Shown: piece by piece, positions 9,257-17,375 of the stretch
Numbering within the stretch: position 1 is the stretch's first letter
How the letters are laid out: each line of letters starts with the position of its first letter
Source of the DNA: Paraburkholderia sp. ZP32-5
Lineage (GTDB): Bacteria > Pseudomonadota > Gammaproteobacteria > Burkholderiales > Burkholderiaceae
NCBI RefSeq assembly: GCF_021390495.1
Contig: NZ_JAJEJP010000001.1
Span: 186,001-250,000, forward strand
Direction: 5' to 3'
DNA length: 64,000 bases
Notes under the pieces: generated by a model
Seen by the model: only the letters and a program-made list of their open reading frames with translations
Told to the model about the DNA's origin: nothing
Databases searched by the model: none
Program-made: the position numbers and the translations under genes

Positions 9257-10141
9257 TCAATACACCCCCGGCACTCCCGGCGGCCGCGTCTTGAAACGCT
9301 TGTGCACCCAGTAATACTGCTCGGGTATCAGCGGAATCTGTTCTTCGAGAAACTCGTTCATACGGCGCGCGTCGGCATCGTCGTCGCCGGTCGGGTAGTT
9401 GTCCCACGGCTTGAAGACCCGGAGCCGATAGCCCTTGTAGTTCGGCAGCACCTCGCCGATGAACGGCACGACCTGCGCGTGCCCGACCTTCGCGAGACGG
9501 CCGACCGCGGTCAGCGTGCAGGTCGGCACGCCGAAGAACGGCACGAAGGTCGAATTGCGCGCGCCGTAGTCCATGTCCGCGCCGAGCATCACCGGCTTGC
9601 TCTCGCGCAGCCAGCGCAGCACGATGCGCGCGCTGTCCGCGCGGCTCGCCATGTCCGCGCCGAAACGCGCTCGCGCCGCTTTCGCGACGGCCTCGAGTTC
9701 CGGATTCGACATCGGCTGATACAGCGAGCCGCACTGACGTTTGAGCGAATAGTTCAGGAAGATCGAGCCGGCCTCGATGCCGACGAAGTGAAAGCCGAGA
9801 AAGAGCGTCGGCGGCAGGTTCGGGTCGGTCAGGTCGATCGCGCTGTCGAGCTGGATCAGCTTTTCGAGCTTCTTCGCCGAGCCGAACCACTGCACGCTGC
9901 GCTCCAGATAGCTGCGGATCGCGTGGCGAAAATGCTTCTGCGCGACGTCCTCGCGGCGTTCATCGTTCCAGTCGGGGAAGCACAGTTTCAGGTTGGTATG
10001 GACGATGCGCTTGCGGCGGCTCGGAATCTGATAGAGCAGCCAGCCAAGGCCATCACCGAGACGGGCGACGAAACCGTACGGCAACAGCGCGAAGAGTTTG
10101 AGCAGCCCGATCGCGAGCTTCGGACCGTAGCGGCTCAGCAT
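9257..10141 (-). CDS. Lipid A biosynthesis acyltransferase, LpxL/HtrB family
   Basis: 294 residues. One N-terminal hydrophobic segment (LAIGLLKLFALLPYGFVARL) anchors it in the inner membrane. The catalytic HX4E dyad is in HFVGIEAG, and ARNSTFVPFFG is the family block that follows. It adds a secondary acyl chain to Kdo2-lipid IVA; whether laurate or another acyl chain is used cannot be read. The start at 10141 has GGAGG six bases upstream; an in-frame ATG at 10168 has no Shine-Dalgarno. Diverges from metK across a 284-base regulatory region. Confidence 0.9.
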   Translation of the reverse strand: MLSRYGPKLAIGLLKLFALLPYGFVARLGDGLGWLLYQIPSRRKRIVHTNLKLCFPDWNDERREDVAQKHFRHAIRSYLERSVQWFGSAKKLEKLIQLDSAIDLTDPNLPPTLFLGFHFVGIEAGSIFLNYSLKRQCGSLYQPMSNPELEAVAKAARARFGADMASRADSARIVLRWLRESKPVMLGADMDYGARNSTFVPFFGVPTCTLTAVGRLAKVGHAQVVPFIGEVLPNYKGYRLRVFKPWDNYPTGDDDADARRMNEFLEEQIPLIPEQYYWVHKRFKTRPPGVPGVY

Positions 10142-10223
10142 GCCGCCTCCGGCAAGGAGATGCGACATGCGACAGGGTTCGGTAAAGCGGAGAAATTGGC
10201 GTGATACCGCACTCGTGGACTCT

Positions 10224-10250
10224 GTGACAATCTGAAGAAGTCGCTATAAT
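10224..10250 (+). promoter_or_regulatory. Sigma-70 promoter of metK
   Basis: A perfect TATAAT (10245-10250) with GTGACA (10224-10229) 15 bases upstream, five of six matches to TTGACA. Transcription should begin near 10255-10257, giving a leader of about 170 bases. Confidence 0.7.
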
Positions 10251-10253
10251 AAG

Positions 10254-10425
10254 GGCTTCGCCGAGTTAATAGACAACTTGCGGGGCGAAGCCGGCGGGTG
10301 CGGTCCATGGTCTCCATGGCATATGCGTCCAACGGTAAGGTAATCCGCTAAAGCGTCGCCGCTTCAAGGCTCCCGAAGCTGGCTACGTGAAACTCACCCG
10401 TAACCACATAACAGGAGTCTGCAAC
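10254..10425 (+). promoter_or_regulatory. Structured 5' leader of metK (candidate cis-regulatory RNA)
   Basis: Starting at or next to the predicted transcript 5' end, 10254-10262 pairs perfectly with 10284-10292 (9 bp), enclosing a second pairing 10264-10267/10275-10278. A CCATGG-TCT-CCATGG hairpin follows (10305-10319), then AAGCG/CGCTT (10351-10355/10360-10364), which competes with GCTTC/GAAGC (10361-10365/10375-10379). The same GCTTC and GAAGC also occur in the first stem, so alternative long-range pairings are possible. The Shine-Dalgarno AGGAG is at 10413-10417. metK is a frequent riboswitch target, but I do not recognise a known SAM or SAH class here. Confidence 0.5.
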
Positions 10426-11616
10426 GTGGCAAACGACTATCTCTTCACTTCCGAATCCGTCTCCGAAGGCCATCCCGACAAAGTCGCGGATCAGATCTCG
10501 GACGCCATCCTCGACGCCATCCTCGCGCAAGACAAGTACTCGCGTGTTGCAGCCGAAACGCTGTGCAACACGGGTCTCGTCGTGCTGGCCGGTGAAATCA
10601 CCACGACCGCGAACGTCGACTACATCCAGGTCGCGCGCAACACGATCAAGCGCATCGGCTACGACAACACCGATTACGGCATCGACTACCGCGGCTGCGC
10701 GGTGCTCGTCGCTTACGACAAGCAGTCGCCGGACATCGCCCAGGGCGTGGATCGCGCGCACGACAACAACCTCGACCAGGGCGCCGGCGACCAGGGCCTG
10801 ATGTTCGGTTACGCGTGCGAGGAAACGCCGGAACTGATGCCGCTGCCGATCCACCTGTCGCACCGTCTGGTCGAGCGTCAGGCGAATCTGCGCCGCGACG
10901 GCCGTCTGCCCTGGCTGCGTCCGGATGCGAAGTCGCAGGTCACCGTGCGCTATGTCGACGGCAAGCCGCATTCGATCGATACCGTCGTGCTGTCCACCCA
11001 GCACTCGCCGGACATCGACCTCGCCACGCTGCGTGAAGCGGTGATCGAGGAAGTGATCAAGCCGACGCTGCCGGCCGACCTGATCAAGGGCGACATCAAG
11101 TTCCTCGTGAACCCGACCGGTCGCTTCGTGATCGGCGGCCCGCAAGGCGATTGCGGTCTGACGGGCCGCAAGATCATCGTCGATACGTACGGCGGCGCGG
11201 CACCGCATGGCGGCGGTGCATTTTCGGGCAAGGATCCGTCGAAGGTCGACCGCTCGGCTGCTTATGCCGGCCGTTACGTCGCGAAGAACATCGTCGCTGC
11301 TGGCCTCGCGTCGCGGTGCCTGATCCAGGTGTCGTACGCGATCGGCGTTGCCCAGCCGACCTCGGTGATGGTCAACACGTTCGGCACGGGCCGCGTGTCG
11401 GGTGCGACGATTACGCGTCTCGTGCAGGAACACTTTGACCTGCGTCCGAAGGGCATCATCCAGATGCTCGACCTGCTGCGTCCGGTCTACGAGAAGAGCG
11501 CAGCCTACGGTCACTTCGGCCGCGAAGAGCCGGAATTCACGTGGGAAGCCACCGATAAGGCGCTGGCGCTCGCCGAAGCCGCCGGTACCGAACCGGTTGT
11601 GGCGCTCGCTGAATAA
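10426..11616 (+). CDS. metK: S-adenosylmethionine synthase MetK
   Basis: 396 residues from a GTG start preceded by AGGAG; a longer in-frame ATG at 10387 would bury this ribosome site. MetK makes SAM from methionine and ATP. The N-terminal [21 protein letters not shown] block, the methionine loop region [14 protein letters not shown] and the P-loop-like [16 protein letters not shown] are all intact, as is the C-terminal [12 protein letters not shown] strong terminator follows. Single-gene transcript with a long leader. Confidence 0.98.
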   Translation: MANDYLFTSESVSEGHPDKVADQISDAILDAILAQDKYSRVAAETLCNTGLVVLAGEITTTANVDYIQVARNTIKRIGYDNTDYGIDYRGCAVLVAYDKQSPDIAQGVDRAHDNNLDQGAGDQGLMFGYACEETPELMPLPIHLSHRLVERQANLRRDGRLPWLRPDAKSQVTVRYVDGKPHSIDTVVLSTQHSPDIDLATLREAVIEEVIKPTLPADLIKGDIKFLVNPTGRFVIGGPQGDCGLTGRKIIVDTYGGAAPHGGGAFSGKDPSKVDRSAAYAGRYVAKNIVAAGLASRCLIQVSYAIGVAQPTSVMVNTFGTGRVSGATITRLVQEHFDLRPKGIIQMLDLLRPVYEKSAAYGHFGREEPEFTWEATDKALALAEAAGTEPVVALAE

Positions 11617-11644
11617 GCGCCCGGCTGCTCGCAGCCTGCTAGCA

Positions 11645-11682
11645 AAAAACCCCGCCGGCGTGAGCCGGGCGGGGTTTTTCTT
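11645..11682 (+). terminator. Intrinsic terminator of metK
   Basis: GC-rich stem around 11649-11675 (ACCCCGCC arm against GGCGGGGT, with GGC/GCC inside) flanked by A-run and T-run, about 30 bases after the metK stop. Confidence 0.92.
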
Positions 11683-11784
11683 TATCTGCCGCAAGGATAG
11701 ATGGGCGCGTGAGGGTGTGTGCGTCGGCACGCAAAAGCGCGATCACGATCACGACGCGATGTGTGCGACGAAGTCCTCTGAGGA

Positions 11785-11803
11785 ATAAGCGGTTCAACCG
11801 CTT
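11785..11803. repeat. Hairpin resembling the leader-hairpin family at 35.5 kb
   Basis: A 9-bp near-perfect palindrome (TAAGCGGTT-C-AACCGCTTA). Read on the + strand with its GGAA flank it aligns closely with the hairpin at 35540-35570. Differences at the paired positions C/G and G/C compensate each other. Unlike the copies at 20.4 and 35.5 kb it does not precede a start codon. Nothing else is apparent in 11683-11932. Confidence 0.4.
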
Positions 11804-11932
11804 ACGCGCTTGCCGTCTCGCGATGCGGCCGACTCACTTCCGTTCGTCGGTGTACAAGACGCCGCTATGCACGCCTCGACGAACAGAAGTCGCCCGGCGA
11901 CAGCTCAACAGCTCAACTCAGTAACCGAACCC

Positions 11933-12295
11933 TCACCGGCTCGCAAACGCGAACGCAAACCACCCACTGCTGCTCGTCGATAGCCGACGTGGCCGGCGGC
12001 TCGTATGAACCTGCACTTCCGGCGCGCGCTTCCTGACGGCAAGGCGCACCGGCGTCGGCTTGCGCAGCAGCGTGCGCAGCGACAGACGGCGCGTGCCGCC
12101 TTGCTGGCGCAGCGCCGAGAAGAACGTATGGAACCAGGTGCGGATACCGTCGACAGCCTTGGCGTCACGCCACTGCTCGCCGAGCGCGCGGGTGCGCGCA
12201 GCATGGTGGCGCAGCGCGCGCATCATGTGACGGCGCGCGGGACGCGCCGCTTTCAGCGCGGCGCGGGTAAGACGGGTGCTCAAAAGAGTATGCAT
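11933..12295 (-). CDS. Hypothetical Arg-rich basic protein
   Basis: 120 residues starting MHTLLSTRLTRAAL. Very basic: Arg-rich throughout with few acidic residues, ending in a Ser/Phe-containing tail. Third codon positions are strongly G or C with many CTG, GCG and CGC codons, as in the real genes nearby, which supports coding. The frame extends further upstream but loses that character. No family is recognised and no strong Shine-Dalgarno is seen. It could instead be a GC-skew artefact. Confidence 0.4.
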   Translation of the reverse strand: MHTLLSTRLTRAALKAARPARRHMMRALRHHAARTRALGEQWRDAKAVDGIRTWFHTFFSALRQQGGTRRLSLRTLLRKPTPVRLAVRKRAPEVQVHTSRRPRRLSTSSSGWFAFAFASR

Positions 12296-12911
12296 GGCTT
12301 CACGAGTAGGCAATGTACCGCACGTCGGCACGTGCGCCGGGATGCGCACGGAAAGCAGCACCAAATGTGCCAATGACGGGCTTGCGATGAAGGGCCTGAA
12401 AGCCGGAAATCCGGGGCGCATCGCTATGACGAAGGCTGCGACGCGAGAGTCGGCGCAAAACGAGGCGGCGGAAAAATGCGGAGAAACCGCCGGCACGAAG
12501 CCGGACGGCCCGCGCACGGCAAAGAAGTGCGTAAGCTGCGATCAACATACGCGCAGGCTACACGGGATTCGTGACGTCAGAAAGTCCGTTATTACCCTGC
12601 GAAAGCGGGTCTGCCCCTGCAAAAAGCACGTCGCGCGCACCGACGTGATCGCTTCGTTTGCGATCGATTTTCGTGCGTTTGTGCCCAGTGGATGGGCTGT
12701 GTGTCGCGCGTTGCGCCAGAATCTGGTGCATCGACGTGCGGCCGCCCAGCGACACTGCCGAACAACGGAATCGGGCAACGAACCCACCGCGCAAGACACG
12801 GCCGACAAAACCCCAGACGAAACCGCCAGCGAAACAATCCGCGAAACAACGCACCCCGATCGCGCCCGTTTTACAATCGAAGGTCAGGTCAGCCGACAGT
12901 CACGGAACACC
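12296..12911. other. Gene-free stretch before the PhyH gene
   Basis: About 615 bases. An open frame runs through it in phase with the downstream PhyH gene, but it lacks domain character. A TTTTACAAT motif near 12869-12877 may be the -10 region of the PhyH promoter. Nothing else is supported. Confidence 0.45.
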
Positions 12912-13673
12912 ATGTCACTCCATTCGAAGAAAGAGCAGATTCACACGTTGCGAGAGCAGGGTTTTGTCGTCGTGCCAGGACTCGTGTCGCCCGAGCGTTG
13001 CGACGAACTGAAGCGGATCGCGCAGCAGCAACTGCGCGAAGCGGCGGCGCCGATCGAGTTCGAAGCGGATTTGCAGTATCCGGGCGCGCCGTCGTCGAAG
13101 GATGCGCCGGGTGGGCATACGGTGCGGCGTCTGCTCGACGCGTACGGTCGTCATCCGGCGTTCGCGCAATGGGCGACCGCGCCGGAAATTCGCGGCTGGA
13201 TGGAGTTGTATTTCGGCGAGGAGCCGCGTCTGTCGCGCGCGCATCACAACTGCATGATGACCAAGCATCCGGCGTACGGCAGCTTGACCGGCTGGCATCG
13301 CGACGTGCGCTACTGGTCGTTCGAGCGCGACGATCTGGTTTCCGTGTGGCTCGCAGTCGGGCCGGAAACAGTCGATAACGGCGCGTTGTGGTTCGTGCCG
13401 AAATCGCATAGCGCCGCGTTCACGTCGGACCGTTTCGACGATGCGAAATTTTTCCGCGCCGATCTCGCCGAGAACGAGGCTGCGATCCGCACCGCGGTGT
13501 CACCCGAGTTGAAGGCCGGCGACGTGGTGTTCTTCCATTGCAACACGCTGCACTCGGCCGGCAAGAATCTCAGCGATCAGGTGAAGTTCTCGCTGGTGTA
13601 TACGTATCACGGCGTGAGCAACGTGCCGTTGCCCGGCACGCGTTCGGCCGCCAAGCCCGAGATCGCGTTCTAG
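12912..13673 (+). CDS. Phytanoyl-CoA dioxygenase (PhyH) family protein
   Basis: 253 residues. Fe(II)/2-oxoglutarate-dependent oxygenase of the PhyH type, with the double-stranded beta-helix metal triad His129-x-Asp131 (GWHRDVRYW) and His214 (CNTLHSAGKN). The N-terminus (EQGFVVVPGLVSPERCDEL) is the usual PhyH helix-strand start. Substrate is unknown; bacterial members hydroxylate diverse small molecules. I start at 12912 because the domain begins there, although the frame is open for 210 codons upstream. Monocistronic by context. Confidence 0.85.
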   Translation: MSLHSKKEQIHTLREQGFVVVPGLVSPERCDELKRIAQQQLREAAAPIEFEADLQYPGAPSSKDAPGGHTVRRLLDAYGRHPAFAQWATAPEIRGWMELYFGEEPRLSRAHHNCMMTKHPAYGSLTGWHRDVRYWSFERDDLVSVWLAVGPETVDNGALWFVPKSHSAAFTSDRFDDAKFFRADLAENEAAIRTAVSPELKAGDVVFFHCNTLHSAGKNLSDQVKFSLVYTYHGVSNVPLPGTRSAAKPEIAF

Positions 13674-13791
13674 GCTGACGGACAGCGGCGGCGTTTGTCC
13701 GCCGCCTGTTCCGTCCGTTCATGAATGAGATCGAACGCGAAGAAGCAGGCGGCAAACGTGCAACAAGCACGCAAGCACATGACGACAGGCG

Positions 13792-13998
13792 TCAGCGCTT
13801 CCTCCCCGACAACACCACCCCCGTCAAACCGGCCAGCGTCGCGACGACGCCCGCCACGATCAGCATGATCGCCTTGTTGCTCGGCGAGCCGGTAAAGAAA
13901 CGCGACACGTCGCTGCTTACCGAATTGAACGCCTGGCCGCCGAAATACAGCAGCACGATACCGCCGACAATCAGCGCGATCGAAATCGCTTTCGTCAT
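13792..13998 (-). CDS. DUF3185 family small membrane protein
   Basis: 68 residues. Two transmembrane helices (about 4-24 and 42-63) around a loop with DVSRFFTGSPSNKAI, the DUF3185 signature. GGGAGA lies just upstream of the ATG. Function unknown; family members are small inner-membrane proteins. Convergent with the PhyH gene; an imperfect GC hairpin (13680-13712) lies between them. Confidence 0.85.
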   Translation of the reverse strand: MTKAISIALIVGGIVLLYFGGQAFNSVSSDVSRFFTGSPSNKAIMLIVAGVVATLAGLTGVVLSGRKR

Positions 13999-14212
13999 TT
14001 AATTCTCCCTTCTGCCTGAATCGGCCAGAGTGTAGGCGAGCCTTTCGCGCTCGTCTATCCCGCATACTGGGTGCCTGCAAGCGTCGCGTCGATTGGCTAC
14101 CATAGCGGTCTGGCCGCACCCAACAATAAATCTCCGAAGCAGCACGCCTCCGCAACGCGCGATTCCTCATGCCCGCAACCGCCGGGCGATTTCATCGACA
14201 AGGACACTAGCA

Positions 14213-15256
14213 ATGGCTTACGAAGCAGCTTCAGAACGCTATTCGGACATGCAATACCGCGTTTGCGGCAAGTCGGGTCTCAAACTGCCGGCGCTGTCGC
14301 TCGGCCTATGGCACAACTTCGGCGACACCACGCCGATCTCGACACAACGCGACATCCTGCGCACCGCCTTCGATCTCGGCATCACGCACTTCGATCTGGC
14401 GAACAACTACGGGCCGCCGTACGGCAGCGCGGAAACCAATTTCGGGCGTCTGTTCAACGACGATTTCCGGCCGTATCGCGACGAACTGCTGATCTCGTCG
14501 AAAGCGGGCTGGGACATGTGGCCGGGTCCGTACGGCCAGGGCGGCGGCTCGCGCAAGTACGTGCTCGCTAGTCTCGATCAGAGCCTGAAGCGCATGGGCC
14601 TCGACTACGTCGACATCTTCTATTCGCATCGCTTCGATGCGAACACGCCGCTCGAGGAAACCGCGGGCGCGCTGGCGAGCGCGGTGCAACAAGGCAAGGC
14701 GCTGTACATCGGCATCTCGTCGTATTCGTCGGCGAAGACCCGCGAGATGACGAAGCTGCTCGCCGAGTACAAGGTGCCGCTGCTGATCCATCAGCCGTCG
14801 TACAACATGCTGAACCGCTGGATCGAGCGCGACCTGCTAGATACGCTCGATGAAGTCGGCGCGGGCACGATTGCATTCACGCCGCTCGCGCAAGGGCTTC
14901 TGACCAGCAAGTATCTGAACGGCGTGCCGGCCGATGCGCGCGTCAACAAGGCGGGCGGCGGCTCGCTGAAGCAGGAGCATCTGAGCGACCAGAACATCGA
15001 GCACGTGCGCAAGCTCAACGACATCGCGCAGCGGCGCGGTCAGAGCCTCGCGCAAATGGCGCTCGCATGGGCATTGCGCGATCAGCGCGTGACCTCGGTG
15101 CTGATCGGCGCGAGCCGCGCGGAGCAGGTGCGCGAGAACGTCGGCGCGTTGAAGAATCTCGCGTTTTCGGCGGATGAACTGGCGGAGATCGATCGCTTTG
15201 CAACCGAAGGCGGGATCAATCTATGGGAAAAGCCGTCGACGGATCAGGCGATCTGA
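14213..15256 (+). CDS. gpr: L-glyceraldehyde 3-phosphate reductase (YghZ/Gpr-type aldo/keto reductase)
   Basis: 347 residues, almost identical in length and layout to E. coli YghZ. Motifs include the N-terminal YRVCGKSGLKLPALSLGLWHNFG, the catalytic-Tyr region FDLANNYGPPYGSAE, the Lys in SSKAGWDMWPGPYG, the His in IFYSHRFD, and the NADP-binding end GASRAEQVRENV. It reduces L-glyceraldehyde 3-phosphate and also methylglyoxal. The start follows family length; an open frame continues 40 codons upstream. A strong terminator follows. Confidence 0.93.
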   Translation: MAYEAASERYSDMQYRVCGKSGLKLPALSLGLWHNFGDTTPISTQRDILRTAFDLGITHFDLANNYGPPYGSAETNFGRLFNDDFRPYRDELLISSKAGWDMWPGPYGQGGGSRKYVLASLDQSLKRMGLDYVDIFYSHRFDANTPLEETAGALASAVQQGKALYIGISSYSSAKTREMTKLLAEYKVPLLIHQPSYNMLNRWIERDLLDTLDEVGAGTIAFTPLAQGLLTSKYLNGVPADARVNKAGGGSLKQEHLSDQNIEHVRKLNDIAQRRGQSLAQMALAWALRDQRVTSVLIGASRAEQVRENVGALKNLAFSADELAEIDRFATEGGINLWEKPSTDQAI

Positions 15257-15293
15257 TCGCGTAACGGACTATCCGCGAAAGTAGTGGACAGAC

Positions 15294-15326
15294 AAAGCCG
15301 CACGCTAAGCGTGCGGCTTTTTTGTG
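15294..15326 (+). terminator. Intrinsic terminator of gpr
   Basis: A 12-bp perfect stem AAAGCCGCACGC / GCGTGCGGCTTT with a TAA loop, followed by T. It may also serve the convergent small gene that ends at 15339. Confidence 0.93.
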
Positions 15327-15338
15327 GGCGCTCGGCCG

Positions 15339-15524
15339 CTATACGAGCGCCGGCAGACCCTCGACCAGCGCCACCGCGAACATCACGCCGATCAGCGCGC
15401 CCAGCACGCGCAACGCGTTGTGCCGCAGCTCCGTCTTGCAAGGCAGTGCGCCGACGAACAGCGCGCCCGCCAGCGCCATCGGAATGACCAGGATGAAGTC
15501 GCCGATCGTAAAGTACGTCGTCAT
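15339..15524 (-). CDS. Small two-helix membrane protein, unknown function
   Basis: 61 residues (MTTYFTIGDFILVIP...). Two hydrophobic helices (about 8-27 and 39-58) joined by a short Cys/Lys/Glu/Arg loop. The start at 15524 has GGAG six bases upstream; an in-frame ATG five codons earlier would overlap this ribosome site. No family recognised. Confidence 0.65.
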   Translation of the reverse strand: MTTYFTIGDFILVIPMALAGALFVGALPCKTELRHNALRVLGALIGVMFAVALVEGLPALV

Positions 15525-15956
15525 ATTCGTCTCCATTTTTTCTGGCGAGGGCTGCGGTCCTGAAATCATGTAGAGCCCGCGCTCGTTTCGAGTATAGGAG
15601 ACCGCTGCGCGAACATCTGCGCGTCACATCGCGCGGCGGCGCTTATTCGCAAAGCGCTGAACGCGGCTGGGCGGGGAATACGGCGATTGGCGCGTCGCAG
15701 CAAATGAAGCAAAAACTATGAAATGCCCGCTTACATGTGACTTACGTTTTGCCGCGAATCCATGCGGGGTGAGTCGTACGGACGGATGCCTCGCGGCGTA
15801 TGGTTGGCACGCGGCACGCGGATTGGTACACCTTGAATTTCGCGACGCGATAACGCGCAACATGTCTGTGATTCCGGCCGTGCCGCGCAAACCCCGAGCA
15901 ACTCAAACGCAACCGTCACGCGAGTCGATCACGCTTGAATCGTTCGACACAGCGGG
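15525..15956. other. Gene-free stretch
   Basis: About 430 bases. No ORF with coding character, terminator or repeat stands out. It contains the upstream region of the small membrane protein gene and the 3' flank of the MFS gene. Confidence 0.5.
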
Positions 15957-17234
15957 CTATTCGCGCCCGCGCAAACGCATCGCCGCGAGCAGGCCGATCA
16001 CGAGCAGCATGCCCACCAGTCCGACCACGCCATTCCAGCCATGCGTGGCCCACACATGCCCGCCATACGAGCCGATCACGCTCGAGCCGAGGTAATACGC
16101 AAGCAGATAGAGCGCGGCGGCCTGCCCCTTCGCGTCTTTCGCGAGTCGTCCGACCCAGCCGCTTGCCACCGAATGCCCGGCGAAAAAGCCGAAGGTCAGG
16201 CACGCGATGCCGGCTGCGATCGCCGCGAGCGGATGCAGCATCGTCAGCGCGAGGCCGAACATCATCAGCAGCAGGCTCGCGGTCAGCACACGCGCGCGGC
16301 CGAACGTATCGGCCATGCGCCCGGACCACGGCGACGCAACCACGCCAGTCAGATAGACGATGAAAATCGCGCCGATCTCGGTCTGATTCAGGCGATAGGG
16401 CGGCGCGAGCAGCCGGTAGCCGATGTAGTTGTACAGCGTGACGAAGCTGCCCATTAGCACGAAGCCGAGCAGAAACAGCAGCGGCAGCCCGGGCCGCGTG
16501 AACTGCCGCAGCAGCGCGGCGCGGTGATGCGCGAAGCCGAGTCCGCGGCGTGGCACGAAGTGGCGCGACGGCGGCAGCAGCGCGCGAAACGCGAGCATCG
16601 ACAGCAGGCCGAGCACACCGATCGTGCCGATCGCGACGCGCCACGAAAACAGATCCGCGACGACACCGGTAATCACGCGCCCGGCCATCCCGCCGATCGC
16701 CGTGCCGCCGACATATAAGCCCATCGCAAGACCGAGGCCGTCGGGATGCACTTCCTCGGCGAGGTAGGCCATCGCGACGGCGGGCACGCCGCCGAGCGCG
16801 AGCCCTTCGAGAAAGCGCAGCACGAGCAGCTGATGCCAATGCGGCGCGACCGACACCGCGAGCGTCAGCAGCGCCGACACCGTCAGCGACAGCGTCATCA
16901 GCTTGTGGCGGCTCCAGCCCTCGGAGACGAAGCCGGCGACGAAAATCGCGAGCGCGAGCGCGGCGGTCGACAGTGACAGCGACAGGCTGCTTTGCGCGGG
17001 CGTCACGTTGAACGCATCGGAGAACGACGGCAACAGCGGTTGCACGCAATAGAGCAGCGAAAACGTCGCGTAGCCGGCGAACAGCAGCGCGATGCTCGCG
17101 CGCCAGTACGCACGTGAGCCGCGTTCGAGATAGGGGATGTCCGATACGGCGCGGGCGCCGGAGGAAGCAGCCGGGGCTGTGGTGGGAGAGGGAACGGCAG
17201 AAGCAGTCCGCTGGGATTCCGGCGGCAAGGTCAC
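15957..17234 (-). CDS. MFS transporter, YnfM-like (12 TM)
   Basis: 425 residues from a GTG start preceded by AAGGAG at 7 bases spacing; longer in-frame starts lack a ribosome site. Twelve predicted helices. An N-terminal linker rich in Ser/Pro/Ala (1-35) precedes helix 1 (SIALLFAGYATFSLLYCVQPLLP). The loop 2-3 motif GFVSEGWSRHKLM and the GYLTGVVASPWSGRMADTFGRAR-like block fit the YnfM/arabinose-efflux group of drug:H+ antiporters. Substrate not predictable. Confidence 0.88.
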   Translation of the reverse strand: MTLPPESQRTASAVPSPTTAPAASSGARAVSDIPYLERGSRAYWRASIALLFAGYATFSLLYCVQPLLPSFSDAFNVTPAQSSLSLSLSTAALALAIFVAGFVSEGWSRHKLMTLSLTVSALLTLAVSVAPHWHQLLVLRFLEGLALGGVPAVAMAYLAEEVHPDGLGLAMGLYVGGTAIGGMAGRVITGVVADLFSWRVAIGTIGVLGLLSMLAFRALLPPSRHFVPRRGLGFAHHRAALLRQFTRPGLPLLFLLGFVLMGSFVTLYNYIGYRLLAPPYRLNQTEIGAIFIVYLTGVVASPWSGRMADTFGRARVLTASLLLMMFGLALTMLHPLAAIAAGIACLTFGFFAGHSVASGWVGRLAKDAKGQAAALYLLAYYLGSSVIGSYGGHVWATHGWNGVVGLVGMLLVIGLLAAMRLRGRE

Positions 17235-17375
17235 AACACAACTCCTTGAATGACACGAATACGAACAGGCGACGAAAAAGCGCGAGAAAGAGAGCGCAAA
17301 AGGTGTTAAGGATACGCTGAAAAACCGATGCGGAGCGGTGGCGCGTGCAGGCCACGCGAACCACACAAAACCACC

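Noticed and set aside
10254..10425. Known SAM-I, SAM-II, SAM/SAH or SAH riboswitch
   Set aside because: None of the conserved cores I can recall is present; the element stays a candidate only.
12276..12911. N-terminal extension of the PhyH gene
   Set aside because: The frame is open but has no PhyH homology-like features; the domain and a usable ATG begin at 12912.
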